NCBI RefSeq assembly: GCF_001421535.1 | Contig: NZ_LMKN01000008.1 | Coordinates: 1,081,257-1,145,256, forward strand | Reading direction: 5' to 3' | Length of the DNA: 64,000 nucleotides | Origin: Sphingomonas sp. Leaf20 | Lineage (GTDB): Bacteria; Pseudomonadota; Alphaproteobacteria; Sphingomonadales; Sphingomonadaceae | In this document: positions 17,893-25,504 of the stretch, one piece after another | Position numbering within the stretch: the stretch's first letter is position 1 | Layout: each line of letters opens with the position of its first letter | Notes under the pieces: model-generated | What the model was told of the DNA's origin: nothing | Database searches by the model: none | The model's input: only the letters and a program-made list of their open reading frames with translations | Translations under genes and position numbers: made by a program

Positions 17893-17975
17893 CGTCATCC
17901 TGACGAACGTCAGGATCCAGAGTAACGGAGCGCCGTCCTGGCTGACTCTGGATCCTGACGTTCGTCAGGATGACG
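17893..17975. repeat. intergenic palindromic repeat, family A (perfect 31-bp arms)
   Basis: Arms 17893-17923 and 17945-17975 are perfect inverted copies of 31 bases around a 21-base spacer; each contains cgtcatcctgacgaacgtca. The same unit recurs at 40904-40986 and 48228-48309. It lies between the rpsF promoter and the RcnB-like gene. Confidence 0.9.
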
Positions 17976-18016
17976 GGGTCTATCGAGGACGGCGCGGGTC
18001 TCAGGACGACACGGTC

Positions 18017-18373
18017 TTACCGGAACGCGCCGCCACGCACCTGGACCACGTTGCCACGGCCGTTGATCAGCACCGCGTCATTGCCCGAGCGGACCCACTG
18101 GCTGCCACGCGGCGGTGCGGCGAGGCGATAGTTGCGGTACGTCGTGATCACGCGGTAGTTCTGCGCCTGGCGACGATCGAAGCGCTGGCCGGCGCGCCAG
18201 TTGCGATACTGGTTCGGGCGGACGACCGTCTTCTTGGTGACGACGGTGCGGCCATTGTTGTTCTGGCGCACGGTGGTCACTTCGCGGCGCTGCTGCGCTT
18301 CGGCCGGGGCGGCGGCGAGCAGCGGGCTCGCGACGAGGGTGGCGGCGAGTGCGCTGAGGATGAACTTCTTCAT
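18017..18373 (-). CDS. RcnB-like exported protein
   Basis: A 118-residue protein with a signal peptide (MKKFILSALAATLVASPLLAAAPAEA). The mature part is rich in Arg, Asn and Gln and carries the RcnB-type pattern: QYRNWRAGQRFDRR, YRVITTYRNYRLAAPPRGSQWVR, and NDAVLINGRGNVVQV. RcnB of E. coli is a periplasmic nickel/cobalt homeostasis protein; members in sphingomonads are not characterised, so the metal link is only by family. The ATG at 18373 is preceded by GGGAG at a good distance, which excludes the longer open frame. Confidence 0.78.
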   Translation of the reverse strand: MKKFILSALAATLVASPLLAAAPAEAQQRREVTTVRQNNNGRTVVTKKTVVRPNQYRNWRAGQRFDRRQAQNYRVITTYRNYRLAAPPRGSQWVRSGNDAVLINGRGNVVQVRGGAFR

Positions 18374-18568
18374 GGGTAATCTCCCGTTGAAACACGGCGC
18401 CGTTGCTGCGGCGTCCTCCATAATCTGGGGGCCGGTTGTCGCAGGCGCTTGTCGCAGGGACGGCGAAATGGTCGCAGTTTGTCGCAACCCCGGCGCCTTC
18501 GTTCAGGTTCGTGCGGTTGCAACTCGGGCCGCACCTTTCTAGTCCGCCCGCTTCAAAGAGGAGAGGTC

Positions 18569-19528
18569 ATGCGCGCGTTCATCTTCCCCGGCCAGGGGAG
18601 CCAGTCGGTCGGCATGGGCAAGGCGCTCGCCGACGCCAGCAGCATCGCCCGTGACGTCTTCGCCGAAGTCGACGAGGCGCTCGGCCAGCACCTGTTCCGG
18701 CTGATGAGCGAGGGGCCGGCGGACGACCTGCTCCTCACCGAGAACGCACAGCCGGCGATCATGGCGAACGCGATCGCCACGTTGCGCGTCGCCGAGAAGG
18801 AAGGCGGTCTGCGGCTTGCCGACAAGGCCGATTATGTCGCGGGGCACAGCCTCGGCGAATATACCGCCTTGTGCGCCGCGGGCGCGCTCGACCTGTCGAC
18901 CACCGCGCGGCTGCTCAAGCTGCGCGGCCGGGCAATGCAGGCGGCGGTACCGGTCGGCGAGGGGGCGATGGCCGCATTGCTCGGCGCGGATCTGGAGAAG
19001 GCGCAGCTGATCGCGGGCGCCGCGGTCGATTCGATCCTCGCCGAGGGCGGGCCCGAGCTGGTGTGCACGGTCGCCAACGACAATGATCCGTCGCAGGTGG
19101 TCATCTCCGGCCACCGCCGCGCGATCGAGAAGGCGATTGCGCTCGCCAAGGATCTAGGCGCCAAGCGCGCGGTCTTGCTCCCCGTCTCCGCGCCGTTCCA
19201 CTGCCCGCTGATGCAGCCTGCGGCCGACGCGATGGAGGCGGCCTTGCTCGAGGCCGACCTGCGCGCGCCGCTGGTACCGGTGTTCGCCAACGTCGACGCG
19301 GTCGCGGTCGCAGAGCCAGGCGCGATCCGGCATCTGCTGGTGCGGCAGGTGACGGGCATGGTTCGCTGGCGCGAATCGGTGCTGGCGATGCACGCGGCGG
19401 GTGTTGGGCAGGTCGTCGAATTCGGCGGCAAGGTGCTCGGGCCCATGGTCAAGCGCATCGCCCCCGACGTCGAGACGGTCAGCGTCATCACGATGGACGA
19501 CATCGAGGAATTGGTGAAGAAGATGTGA
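18569..19528 (+). CDS. fabD: malonyl-CoA:ACP transacylase FabD
   Basis: A 319-residue cytoplasmic protein. It has the N-terminal IFPGQGSQSVGMG, nucleophile elbow GHSLG with Ser94, the arginine segment LKLRGRAMQ and the catalytic histidine in SAPFHCPLM. It transfers malonyl from CoA to acyl carrier protein for fatty-acid synthesis. The frame is open to 18449, but GGAGAGG lies just before the ATG at 18569. First gene of fabD-(GxxExxY)-fabG-acpP-fabF. Its stop codon overlaps the end of the inverted repeat that brackets the next gene. Confidence 0.97.
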   Translation: MRAFIFPGQGSQSVGMGKALADASSIARDVFAEVDEALGQHLFRLMSEGPADDLLLTENAQPAIMANAIATLRVAEKEGGLRLADKADYVAGHSLGEYTALCAAGALDLSTTARLLKLRGRAMQAAVPVGEGAMAALLGADLEKAQLIAGAAVDSILAEGGPELVCTVANDNDPSQVVISGHRRAIEKAIALAKDLGAKRAVLLPVSAPFHCPLMQPAADAMEAALLEADLRAPLVPVFANVDAVAVAEPGAIRHLLVRQVTGMVRWRESVLAMHAAGVGQVVEFGGKVLGPMVKRIAPDVETVSVITMDDIEELVKKM

Positions 19529-19972
19529 TCACGCGGAGACGCGGAGCCGCGGAGAGAAGATTTGACAGAGATCGATCAGATCAGCGGTGATGTGCTCGAT
19601 CTCTCACTCCGCATCCATCGCGACTTGGGACCGGGTCTGCTCGAAAGCGTCTACGAGCTGGTCCTTGCGGGCAAGCTTGCCAGTCTGGGTTACCATGTGG
19701 CGCGGCAGCGACCGGTAGACATCGAATTTGAAGGGATGCGCTTCGACGCGGCCTTTCGCATCGACCTCCTTGTCGACGGGCGCCTTCTCGTGGAAATCAA
19801 ATCGGTCGAGCAACTGACCGCCGTCCACGGCAAGCAATTGCTCACCTATCTACGCCTCACCAGGCAGCCCGTGGGGTTGCTGATCAATTTCGGTGGCGCG
19901 ACGCTCAAGGAAGGCGTGCGACGGATCGTCAACGACCATCGCCCCTCCGCGGCTCCGCGTCTCCGCGTGAAC
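19527..19972. mobile_element. putative element: GxxExxY gene with 28-base terminal inverted repeats
   Basis: Arms 19527-19554 and 19945-19972 are inverted copies of 28 bases with one mismatch; the inner 26 (19529-19554 and 19945-19970) are perfect, reading tcacgcggagacgcggag at the outer left end. The 446-base unit sits exactly between fabD and fabG. No target-site duplication is visible. The left arm gives the GGAG ribosome-binding sequence of the enclosed gene and the right arm encodes its C-terminal residues. A related, gene-less copy is at 33715-33810. The inverted repeats are seen; mobility is inferred. Confidence 0.6.
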
Positions 19973-19990
19973 CAATCTACTGGAGATTAG
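19562..19990 (+). CDS. GxxExxY family protein (PD-(D/E)XK nuclease-like)
   Basis: A 142-residue protein starting at TTG with GGAG in reach. The name-giving motif is G25-L-L-E28-S-V-Y31 (GPGLLESVYE), followed by an Asp68 ... Glu78-I-Lys80 arrangement (FRIDLLVDGRLLVEIKS) and a conserved KQLLTYLRL helix, the layout of PD-(D/E)XK nuclease-like proteins. The family is widespread and often multicopy, with no established function. Residues about 128-137 (SAAPRLRV region) are encoded by the right inverted repeat. It interrupts the usual fabD-fabG neighbourhood; the fabG ribosome-binding site lies in its last codons. Confidence 0.85.
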   Translation: MTEIDQISGDVLDLSLRIHRDLGPGLLESVYELVLAGKLASLGYHVARQRPVDIEFEGMRFDAAFRIDLLVDGRLLVEIKSVEQLTAVHGKQLLTYLRLTRQPVGLLINFGGATLKEGVRRIVNDHRPSAAPRLRVNQSTGD

Positions 19991-19991
19991 A

Positions 19992-20729
19992 ATGTTCGAC
20001 CTCACAGGCATGACAGCCCTCGTTACCGGCGCATCGGGCGGGATCGGATCCGAGATCGCCAAGGCGCTCGCAGCCCAAGGCGCGCGGCTGGCGGTATCCG
20101 GGTCCAATGCCGACAAGCTGGAGGCGTTTCGCGCCAGCCTCGGTGGTGATCACGTGGCGCTGCCGTGCAACCTGTCCGATGGCGCCGCGGTCGACGCGCT
20201 CGTGCCGCAGGCGGTGGAAAAGCTCGGGAAGATCGATATCCTCGTCAACAATGCCGGCGTCACGCGCGACAATCTCGCGATGCGGATGAAGGACGAGGAG
20301 TGGGACAGCGTCATCCGCGTCAACCTCGAAGCCGCGTTCCGCCTCATGCGCGCCGCCGCCAAGCCGATGATGAAGGCACGTTTCGGCCGGATGATCTCGG
20401 TCACGTCGATCGTCGGTGTCACCGGCAATCCCGGCCAGGCGAACTATGCCGCGTCGAAGGCGGGGCTGATCGGCATGTCGAAATCGATGGCGCAGGAACT
20501 TGCCAGCCGCGGTATCACCGTCAACTGCGTCGCGCCGGGTTTCATCACCTCGCCGATGACCGACGCGCTGCCCGAGGCACAGAAGACCGCGCTGACGACG
20601 AAGATTCCGGCCGGCCGGCTGGGCGAGGGCGCGGATATCGGCGCGGCGGTCGTCTATCTCGCCAGTCGCGAGGCCGGGTACGTCACGGGGCAGACCGTGC
20701 ACGTGAACGGCGGAATGGCGATGATCTGA
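19992..20729 (+). CDS. fabG: 3-oxoacyl-ACP reductase FabG
   Basis: A 245-residue short-chain dehydrogenase. Nucleotide-binding TGASGGIG (residues 13-20), NNAG (87-90), the catalytic serine in SVTSIVGVTGN, YAASKAG with Tyr and Lys, and the C-terminal VTGQTVHVNGGMAMI typical of FabG. It reduces 3-oxoacyl-ACP with NADPH. GGAG seven bases upstream supports the ATG at 19992. One base separates it from the stop of the GxxExxY frame. Confidence 0.97.
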   Translation: MFDLTGMTALVTGASGGIGSEIAKALAAQGARLAVSGSNADKLEAFRASLGGDHVALPCNLSDGAAVDALVPQAVEKLGKIDILVNNAGVTRDNLAMRMKDEEWDSVIRVNLEAAFRLMRAAAKPMMKARFGRMISVTSIVGVTGNPGQANYAASKAGLIGMSKSMAQELASRGITVNCVAPGFITSPMTDALPEAQKTALTTKIPAGRLGEGADIGAAVVYLASREAGYVTGQTVHVNGGMAMI

Positions 20730-20773
20730 CGCGCAATCGCGTGGAGTGAGCGCCTAACCCGATGAACTGACGC

Positions 20774-20802
20774 TTGCCACGAAACGGACCCCGTTCTACG
20801 GG
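20774..20802 (+). promoter_or_regulatory. putative acpP promoter
   Basis: TTGCCA (20774-20779) and TACGGG (20797-20802) are 17 bases apart, about 45 bases before the acpP start. This would let the very abundant carrier protein be transcribed separately from fabG. Weak match in the -10 box. Confidence 0.4.
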
Positions 20803-20846
20803 CGTTCAGGAACTGTCAAAAACCCCCAAAGATAGAGGGAACGAAC

Positions 20847-21083
20847 ATGAGCGAGACCGCAGACCGCGTGAAGAAGATCGTCGTCGAGCATCTCGGCGTC
20901 GAAGCCGACAAGGTGACCGAAGATGCGAGCTTCATCGACGATCTGGGTGCCGACAGCCTCGACATCGTCGAGCTGGTCATGGCGTTCGAGGAAGAATTCG
21001 GCGTCGAGATCCCTGACGATGCGGCCGAGAAGATCGCCACCGTCAAGGACGCGATCACCTATATCGACGAGCACAAGGCCTGA
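20847..21083 (+). CDS. acpP: acyl carrier protein
   Basis: A 78-residue acidic protein with the phosphopantetheine site GADSLD, Ser37, and the flanking helices [16 protein letters not shown] and [18 protein letters not shown]. It carries growing acyl chains on its prosthetic group for all fab enzymes around it. AGGGA lies upstream of the ATG. A strong terminator follows, and fabF comes next. Confidence 0.98.
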   Translation: MSETADRVKKIVVEHLGVEADKVTEDASFIDDLGADSLDIVELVMAFEEEFGVEIPDDAAEKIATVKDAITYIDEHKA

Positions 21084-21135
21084 TCAGGGCCTGAGGTCCG
21101 AGCCTTCGGACCTGCCCTGATGGGTTTGATCTGAG

Positions 21136-21180
21136 CGGCTCCCCGTCCTTGGGCTAAGAGGGCGGGGAGCCGTTTCGTTT
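21136..21180 (+). terminator. rho-independent terminator after acpP
   Basis: Stem cggctccccgtcc (21136-21148) with ggcggggagccg (21161-21172), one bulged base, followed by the T-rich tttcgttt. A smaller hairpin (caggtccgaa.. type) precedes it at about 21087-21118. It would trim acpP messages from fabF messages. Confidence 0.8.
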
Positions 21181-21204
21181 TGAAAGCTTACGGAGTTTGA
21201 GGTC

Positions 21205-22467
21205 ATGCGGCGTGTCGTCGTAACCGGGCTAGGCCTGGTCACCCCCCTGGGGGCCGATGTTGAAACGGCTTGGGCGAACATTCTCGCCGGCAAGTCGGGG
21301 GCTGGCCCGATCACGCGCTTCGACGCGTCCGATCAGGTCTGTCGGATCGCCTGCGAGGTGAAGCCGGCCGATCACGAATATGGCTTCGATCCGGGCAAGC
21401 GCGTGGACCACAAGGTCCAGCGGCAGGTCGATCCGTTCATCATCTACGGCATCGACGCCGCGGGCCAGGCGCTCGAAGACGCCGGCCTGACCGAGATGAC
21501 GGTCGAGGAAAGCTGGCGCGCGGGCGTGTCGATCGGTTCGGGCATCGGCGGTCTGCCGGGGATCGAGAGCGAATCGATCGTTCTTCACACCAAGGGGCCG
21601 CGCCGCGTCTCTCCGCACTTCGTCCACGGCCGGCTGATCAACCTGATCTCGGGTCAGGTCTCGATCAAATACGGGTTGCGCGGGCCGAACCACGCGGTTG
21701 TCACCGCCTGCTCGACCGGTGCGCATGCGATCGGCGATGCCGCGCGGATGATCGCGATGGACGATGCCGATGTGATGCTCGCGGGCGGCGCGGAAGGCAC
21801 GGTCTGCCCGCTCGGCATCGCCGGGTTCGCGCAGGCTCGCGCGCTGTCGACCAACTTCAACGATTCGCCCGAAAAGGCGTCGCGTCCCTATGACAAGGAC
21901 CGCGACGGCTTCGTGATGGGCGAGGGCGCGGGCGTTGTGGTGCTCGAGGAATATGAGCATGCCAAGGCGCGCGGCGCGAAGATCTATGCCGAAGTGATCG
22001 GCTATGGCCTTTCGGGCGACGCGTATCACGTGACCGCGCCGCATCCAGACGGCGACGGCGCGTTCCGCTCGATGCAGATGGCGATCAAGAAGTCGGGCCT
22101 CAAGCTCGAGGACATCGACTACATCAACGCGCACGGCACCTCGACGCCGCTCGGCGACGAGCTCGAACTCGGCGCGGTGCGTCGTCTATTCGGCGATGCG
22201 ATCTCGGGCCTGTCGATGTCGTCGACCAAGTCTGCGATCGGCCATCTGCTCGGCGGCGCCGGCGCGGTCGAGAGCATCTTCTGCATCCTCGCGCTGCGCG
22301 ACCAGATCGTCCCGCCGACGCTGAACCTCGACAATCCGAGCGACAGCTGCGTGGGGGTCGACCTCGTCCCGCACGTCGCCAAGAAGCGCGAAGTCCGTGC
22401 GGTGCTGAACAACTCGTTCGGCTTTGGCGGGACCAATGCCTCGCTGGTGATGACGCTGGTCAAGTAA
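21205..22467 (+). CDS. fabF: beta-ketoacyl-ACP synthase II FabF
   Basis: A 420-residue thiolase-fold enzyme with MRRVVVTGLGLVTPLG, nucleophile Cys169 in VVTACSTGAHAIGD, and the catalytic histidines in INAHGTSTPLGD and KSAIGHLLGGAG, followed by NNSFGFGGTNASLV. It condenses malonyl-ACP with acyl-ACP in chain elongation. A ribosome-binding sequence (GGAG) precedes the ATG. Downstream a repeat separates it from mltG. Confidence 0.98.
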   Translation: MRRVVVTGLGLVTPLGADVETAWANILAGKSGAGPITRFDASDQVCRIACEVKPADHEYGFDPGKRVDHKVQRQVDPFIIYGIDAAGQALEDAGLTEMTVEESWRAGVSIGSGIGGLPGIESESIVLHTKGPRRVSPHFVHGRLINLISGQVSIKYGLRGPNHAVVTACSTGAHAIGDAARMIAMDDADVMLAGGAEGTVCPLGIAGFAQARALSTNFNDSPEKASRPYDKDRDGFVMGEGAGVVVLEEYEHAKARGAKIYAEVIGYGLSGDAYHVTAPHPDGDGAFRSMQMAIKKSGLKLEDIDYINAHGTSTPLGDELELGAVRRLFGDAISGLSMSSTKSAIGHLLGGAGAVESIFCILALRDQIVPPTLNLDNPSDSCVGVDLVPHVAKKREVRAVLNNSFGFGGTNASLVMTLVK

Positions 22468-22473
22468 CCGCTG

Positions 22474-22597
22474 CGCCCCGGCGAAGGGTCACCCATCGAA
22501 GTAATACTTCGATGGGGCCCAAGGTCGGGGTCCAGTTGGGTGAATGGTGCTTTTATCGGAGGGCCTGCCCAACTGGGCCCCGGCCTTCGCCGGGGAA
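22474..22597. repeat. intergenic palindromic repeat, family B, between fabF and mltG
   Basis: Outer arms gccccggcgaag (from 22474) and cttcgccgggg (to about 22596) are inverted, with inner arms gtccagttggg and cccaactgggcc and a local stem around acttcgat. The closing cggggaac supplies the ribosome-binding sequence of mltG. Related copies: 40642-40740 and, more distantly, 40781-40829, 43604-43652 and 53859-53953. Confidence 0.8.
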
Positions 22598-22602
22598 CTT
22601 TA

Positions 22603-23571
22603 ATGCGCAAGGTCGGCTGTTTCGGAGTGATCCTCGCCCTCGTGGCGATCGTCGCGCTGTTCCTCGTCGTCCAGGGTTGGGGCGGCGCCGGCCCGGCCGC
22701 GCGCACGCTCACCGTCCAGGTGGCGCAAGGGTCGAGCCTCGCCGCCGCCGCGACCGAGCTCGAAAAGGCCGGCGCGATCCGCTCCGCCAGCCGCTTCCGA
22801 CTCTACACCCGCATCTTCGGCTCGGGCGATCCGATCAAGGCGGGCGAATACCGCATCCCGCCACATCTGAGCCAGTCGGACATCCTCAAGCTGCTGCAGG
22901 GCGGCAAGACGCTCCAGCGGCTGGTGGTGGTGCCCGAGGGCTATCCGTCGGTGCTCGTCCATGATGCGCTGATGAAGGCCGATGGGCTCACCGGGACGGT
23001 AGCGGTCCCGGCCGAGGGATCGGTGCTTCCCGACAGCTACGCCTTCCAGCGCGGCGACACGCGCGCGTCGGTCGTGGCGGGTATGCAGAGCGCGATGACG
23101 CGGTACCTCGCCAAGGCTTGGGCCGCGCGCAAGCCGGGCATCGCGGTATCGACCCCGGCCGAGGCGATCATCCTCGCGTCGATCGTCGAGAAGGAAACGG
23201 GCAAGCCGTCGGAGCGCCGGATGGTCGCGGCGGTGTACGGCAATCGCCTGCGGAACGGCATGCCGCTTCAGGCGGACCCGACCGTGATCTACCCGATCAC
23301 CAGGGGGCGCCCGCTGGGCCGGCGTATCCTGCGGTCCGAGCTGCGCGCGAAGAACGGGTATAACACCTATGCGAGTGCGGGGCTGCCGGCGGGGCCGATC
23401 GCCAATCCCGGCCGCGCGTCGATCGATGCGGTGCTGGACCCGGCACAGACCAACGCACTGTATTTCGTCGCGGACGGCACCGGCGGCCATGTGTTTGCCG
23501 ACACGCTCGACCAGCACAACGCCAACGTCCGCAAATGGTACGCCATCCGCAAGGCCCGCGGCGAGATGTAA
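22603..23571 (+). CDS. mltG: endolytic murein transglycosylase MltG (YceG-like)
   Basis: A 322-residue protein with an N-terminal membrane anchor (CFGVILALVAIVALFLVVQG), a LysM-like region, and the catalytic EKETG (196-200) in ASIVEKETGKPSERRMVAAVYGNRL, followed by LQADPTVIYPI and YNTYASAGLPAGPIANPG. It cleaves nascent peptidoglycan strands to end chain elongation. ATG at 22603 is preferred to an upstream open frame because GGGGA, derived from the adjacent repeat, lies 7 bases before it. Placement after fabF is common in Proteobacteria. Confidence 0.95.
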   Translation: MRKVGCFGVILALVAIVALFLVVQGWGGAGPAARTLTVQVAQGSSLAAAATELEKAGAIRSASRFRLYTRIFGSGDPIKAGEYRIPPHLSQSDILKLLQGGKTLQRLVVVPEGYPSVLVHDALMKADGLTGTVAVPAEGSVLPDSYAFQRGDTRASVVAGMQSAMTRYLAKAWAARKPGIAVSTPAEAIILASIVEKETGKPSERRMVAAVYGNRLRNGMPLQADPTVIYPITRGRPLGRRILRSELRAKNGYNTYASAGLPAGPIANPGRASIDAVLDPAQTNALYFVADGTGGHVFADTLDQHNANVRKWYAIRKARGEM

Positions 23572-23619
23572 TCGCCCCCTCGGCGCCTGACAGCATGGCG
23601 ACGGGTCGCTCAGCCACCC

Positions 23620-23782
23620 CGTTCGTCCCGAGTAGCTGCTGAGCGAAGTCGAAGCGGCGTATCGAGGGACAATTGGCGCACGGGCCCCCTCCGTCGATAC
23701 CCCCTCTTCGGATAAGCGGTGCTTCGATACGAGCCCTCGATACGCCCCATCGGGGCTACTCGGTCTCTACTCGGCACGAACG
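23620..23782. repeat. intergenic repeat, family D, between mltG and eda
   Basis: The region carries cgttcgtcccgagtagct, gagcgaagtcgaag, tatcgaggga and, inverted, cccctcgatacgcccc and tactcggtctctactcgg with gcacgaacggg at the end. The same words recur at 25425-25500 and 28060-28192. It separates convergent mltG and eda. No coding frame is supported in 23572-23823. Confidence 0.7.
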
Positions 23783-23823
23783 GGAAGGGGGGGACGTGGG
23801 CACCAGTGCCGCACGTCCGATCC

Positions 23824-24438
23824 TTACCCCCGCAACGCGTTGGCCGCGCGCGCCTTCATCTCGATCTCCGCCATCGTGCCGCCGGTGACCCAGCTCCCAC
23901 CGACGCACAGCACCGGCTTGAATGCGAGCCACTCGGGTGCGCTGGCTTCGGTGATCCCACCGGTCGGGCAGAAGCGCGCCTGATAAAAGGGTGCGGCCAA
24001 CGCCTTCAGCGCCTTCAGCCCACCGCTCGCCTCCGCCGGGAAGAACTTGAAATGCGTGAGGCCGAGGTCGAGCCCGGTCATGATGTCGGCGGCATTGGCG
24101 ATGCCCGGCAGGAACGGCACGCCGCTTTCGATGATCGGCGTCGCGAGCCGTTCGGTGAGTCCCGGCGAGACAATGAACTCGGCGCCCGCGTCCATCACTT
24201 CGCCGAACTGGCGCGTGTTGACGACGGTGCCCGCGCCGACGATCGCGCCCTCCACCTTCTTCATCTCAGCGATCGCCTCGAGCGCGGCGCCGGTGCGCAG
24301 CGTCACCTCGAGCACGCGAAGCCCGCCCGCGACCAGCGCCTCGGCGAGCGGACGCGCCAGCGCGGCATCCTCGATCACCAGCACCGGAATGACGGCGCTG
24401 GTCTGCATGATGTCGACGATCGTGGGGGTCGTGGTCAT
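23824..24438 (-). CDS. eda: KDPG aldolase (2-dehydro-3-deoxy-6-phosphogluconate aldolase)
   Basis: A 204-residue class I aldolase. It shows IPVLVIEDAALARPLAEAL, LEVTLRT with Glu44, GAGTVV and the Schiff-base lysine in THFKFFPAEASGG (Lys131). It splits 2-keto-3-deoxy-6-phosphogluconate into pyruvate and glyceraldehyde-3-phosphate, the last step of the Entner-Doudoroff pathway. The ATG at 24438 overlaps the glk stop by ATGA. The enzyme shares the operon with glk and edd. Confidence 0.96.
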   Translation of the reverse strand: MTTTPTIVDIMQTSAVIPVLVIEDAALARPLAEALVAGGLRVLEVTLRTGAALEAIAEMKKVEGAIVGAGTVVNTRQFGEVMDAGAEFIVSPGLTERLATPIIESGVPFLPGIANAADIMTGLDLGLTHFKFFPAEASGGLKALKALAAPFYQARFCPTGGITEASAPEWLAFKPVLCVGGSWVTGGTMAEIEMKARAANALRG

Positions 24439-25403
24439 TGGGTGTGCTCCTGCGCGAAGGCGGCCGCGGCGCCGAACAGGCCGGGCTGGGGATGGGTGAT
24501 GAGCTTGACGGGCATCGCCGCCATCATCGTCTGGAACCGGCCCTTGGCGACGAAGCGCTGGTCGAAGCCCGAGCGGATCAGGCGATCCTTGATCCGGAAG
24601 CCGAGCCCGCCCGCGATCACGACCGCCTTGGCGCCCTGCGCGAGCGCGAGATCGCCCGCGACCGCGCCAAGTGCGAGGCAGAAACGGTCGAGCGCCGCGA
24701 GCGCGATCGAATCGGTGCCGTCGATCGCCTCGGTCCAGATCGTCCGGTCGTCGCGGCTGGGGACCGAGCGGCCCTCCATCTCCGCGAGCGTCTCGTAGAT
24801 CGCGACGATCCCCGGCCCGGCGACGACGCGCTCGGCCGACACGCGGGTGAAGGTCTTGCGCAACCGCTTGAGCAACGCATCCTCGATCCCGTCGAGCGGC
24901 GCGAAGTCCATGTGGCCGCCCTCGGTTTCGAGCACCTGATAGCGGTTCTTGTGACGCAGCACCTGCGCGACGCCGAGCCCCGTGCCCGGACCACAGACCG
25001 TGGTGATTCCCTCGGCGGGGAGCGGGGTATCGGGACCGCAGAGGTGGATGAAGTCGCTGTCGGGCACCTGCGCGACCGCATGGCCGACCGCGCCGAAATC
25101 GTTGACCACCACCCACTGGTCCGCGTTCAGCCGCTCGGTGATCAGCGACTTGCGGATGATCCACGGATTGTTGGTCAGCCGGATCACGTCGTTGGCGACC
25201 GGCGACGCGACCGCGATGCCCAGCGCGCGGGGCAGGGGCCGTCCCAGCCCCGCCTCGAACGCCTGATAGGCGGTCTGCAGCGACGCGTGGTCGGCGGTCT
25301 TCATCGTCACCGGCTCGCCGAGCGTCACGACGCGGCCATTCTCGACCTCGGCGATCGCGAAGCGCGCATGCGTTCCGCCGATATCTGCCGCTACGATTTC
25401 CAT
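24435..25403 (-). CDS. glk: glucokinase
   Basis: A 322-residue ASKHA-fold kinase of the Glk family: phosphate loop DIGGTHARFAIAE at residues 6-18, the sugar-binding NDFGAVGHAV (Asn/Asp around residue 100), CGPGTGLGVAQ and TEGGHMDFAP. It phosphorylates glucose to glucose-6-phosphate, the entry substrate of zwf. Coupled to eda downstream; separated from edd by a 101-base repeat-containing gap. Confidence 0.95.
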   Translation of the reverse strand: MEIVAADIGGTHARFAIAEVENGRVVTLGEPVTMKTADHASLQTAYQAFEAGLGRPLPRALGIAVASPVANDVIRLTNNPWIIRKSLITERLNADQWVVVNDFGAVGHAVAQVPDSDFIHLCGPDTPLPAEGITTVCGPGTGLGVAQVLRHKNRYQVLETEGGHMDFAPLDGIEDALLKRLRKTFTRVSAERVVAGPGIVAIYETLAEMEGRSVPSRDDRTIWTEAIDGTDSIALAALDRFCLALGAVAGDLALAQGAKAVVIAGGLGFRIKDRLIRSGFDQRFVAKGRFQTMMAAMPVKLITHPQPGLFGAAAAFAQEHTQ

Positions 25404-25424
25404 GTCATCACTCCTGAATCCTGC

Positions 25425-25500
25425 CGTTCAACCCGAGTAGCCGTCGCGCCTGTCGATACGGGCTCTCGACTTCGCTCGATCCCTCCTCGGGACGAACGGA
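25425..25500. repeat. intergenic repeat, family D, between edd and glk
   Basis: Contains cgttcaacccgagtag, tgtcgatacgggctctcgac, ttcgctcgatccctc and ctcgggacgaacgga. The end sequences are the inverse of the start, as in the copies at 23620-23782 and 28060-28192. Because edd and glk are on one transcript, it may influence the relative amounts. Confidence 0.7.
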
Positions 25501-25504
25501 TCTA

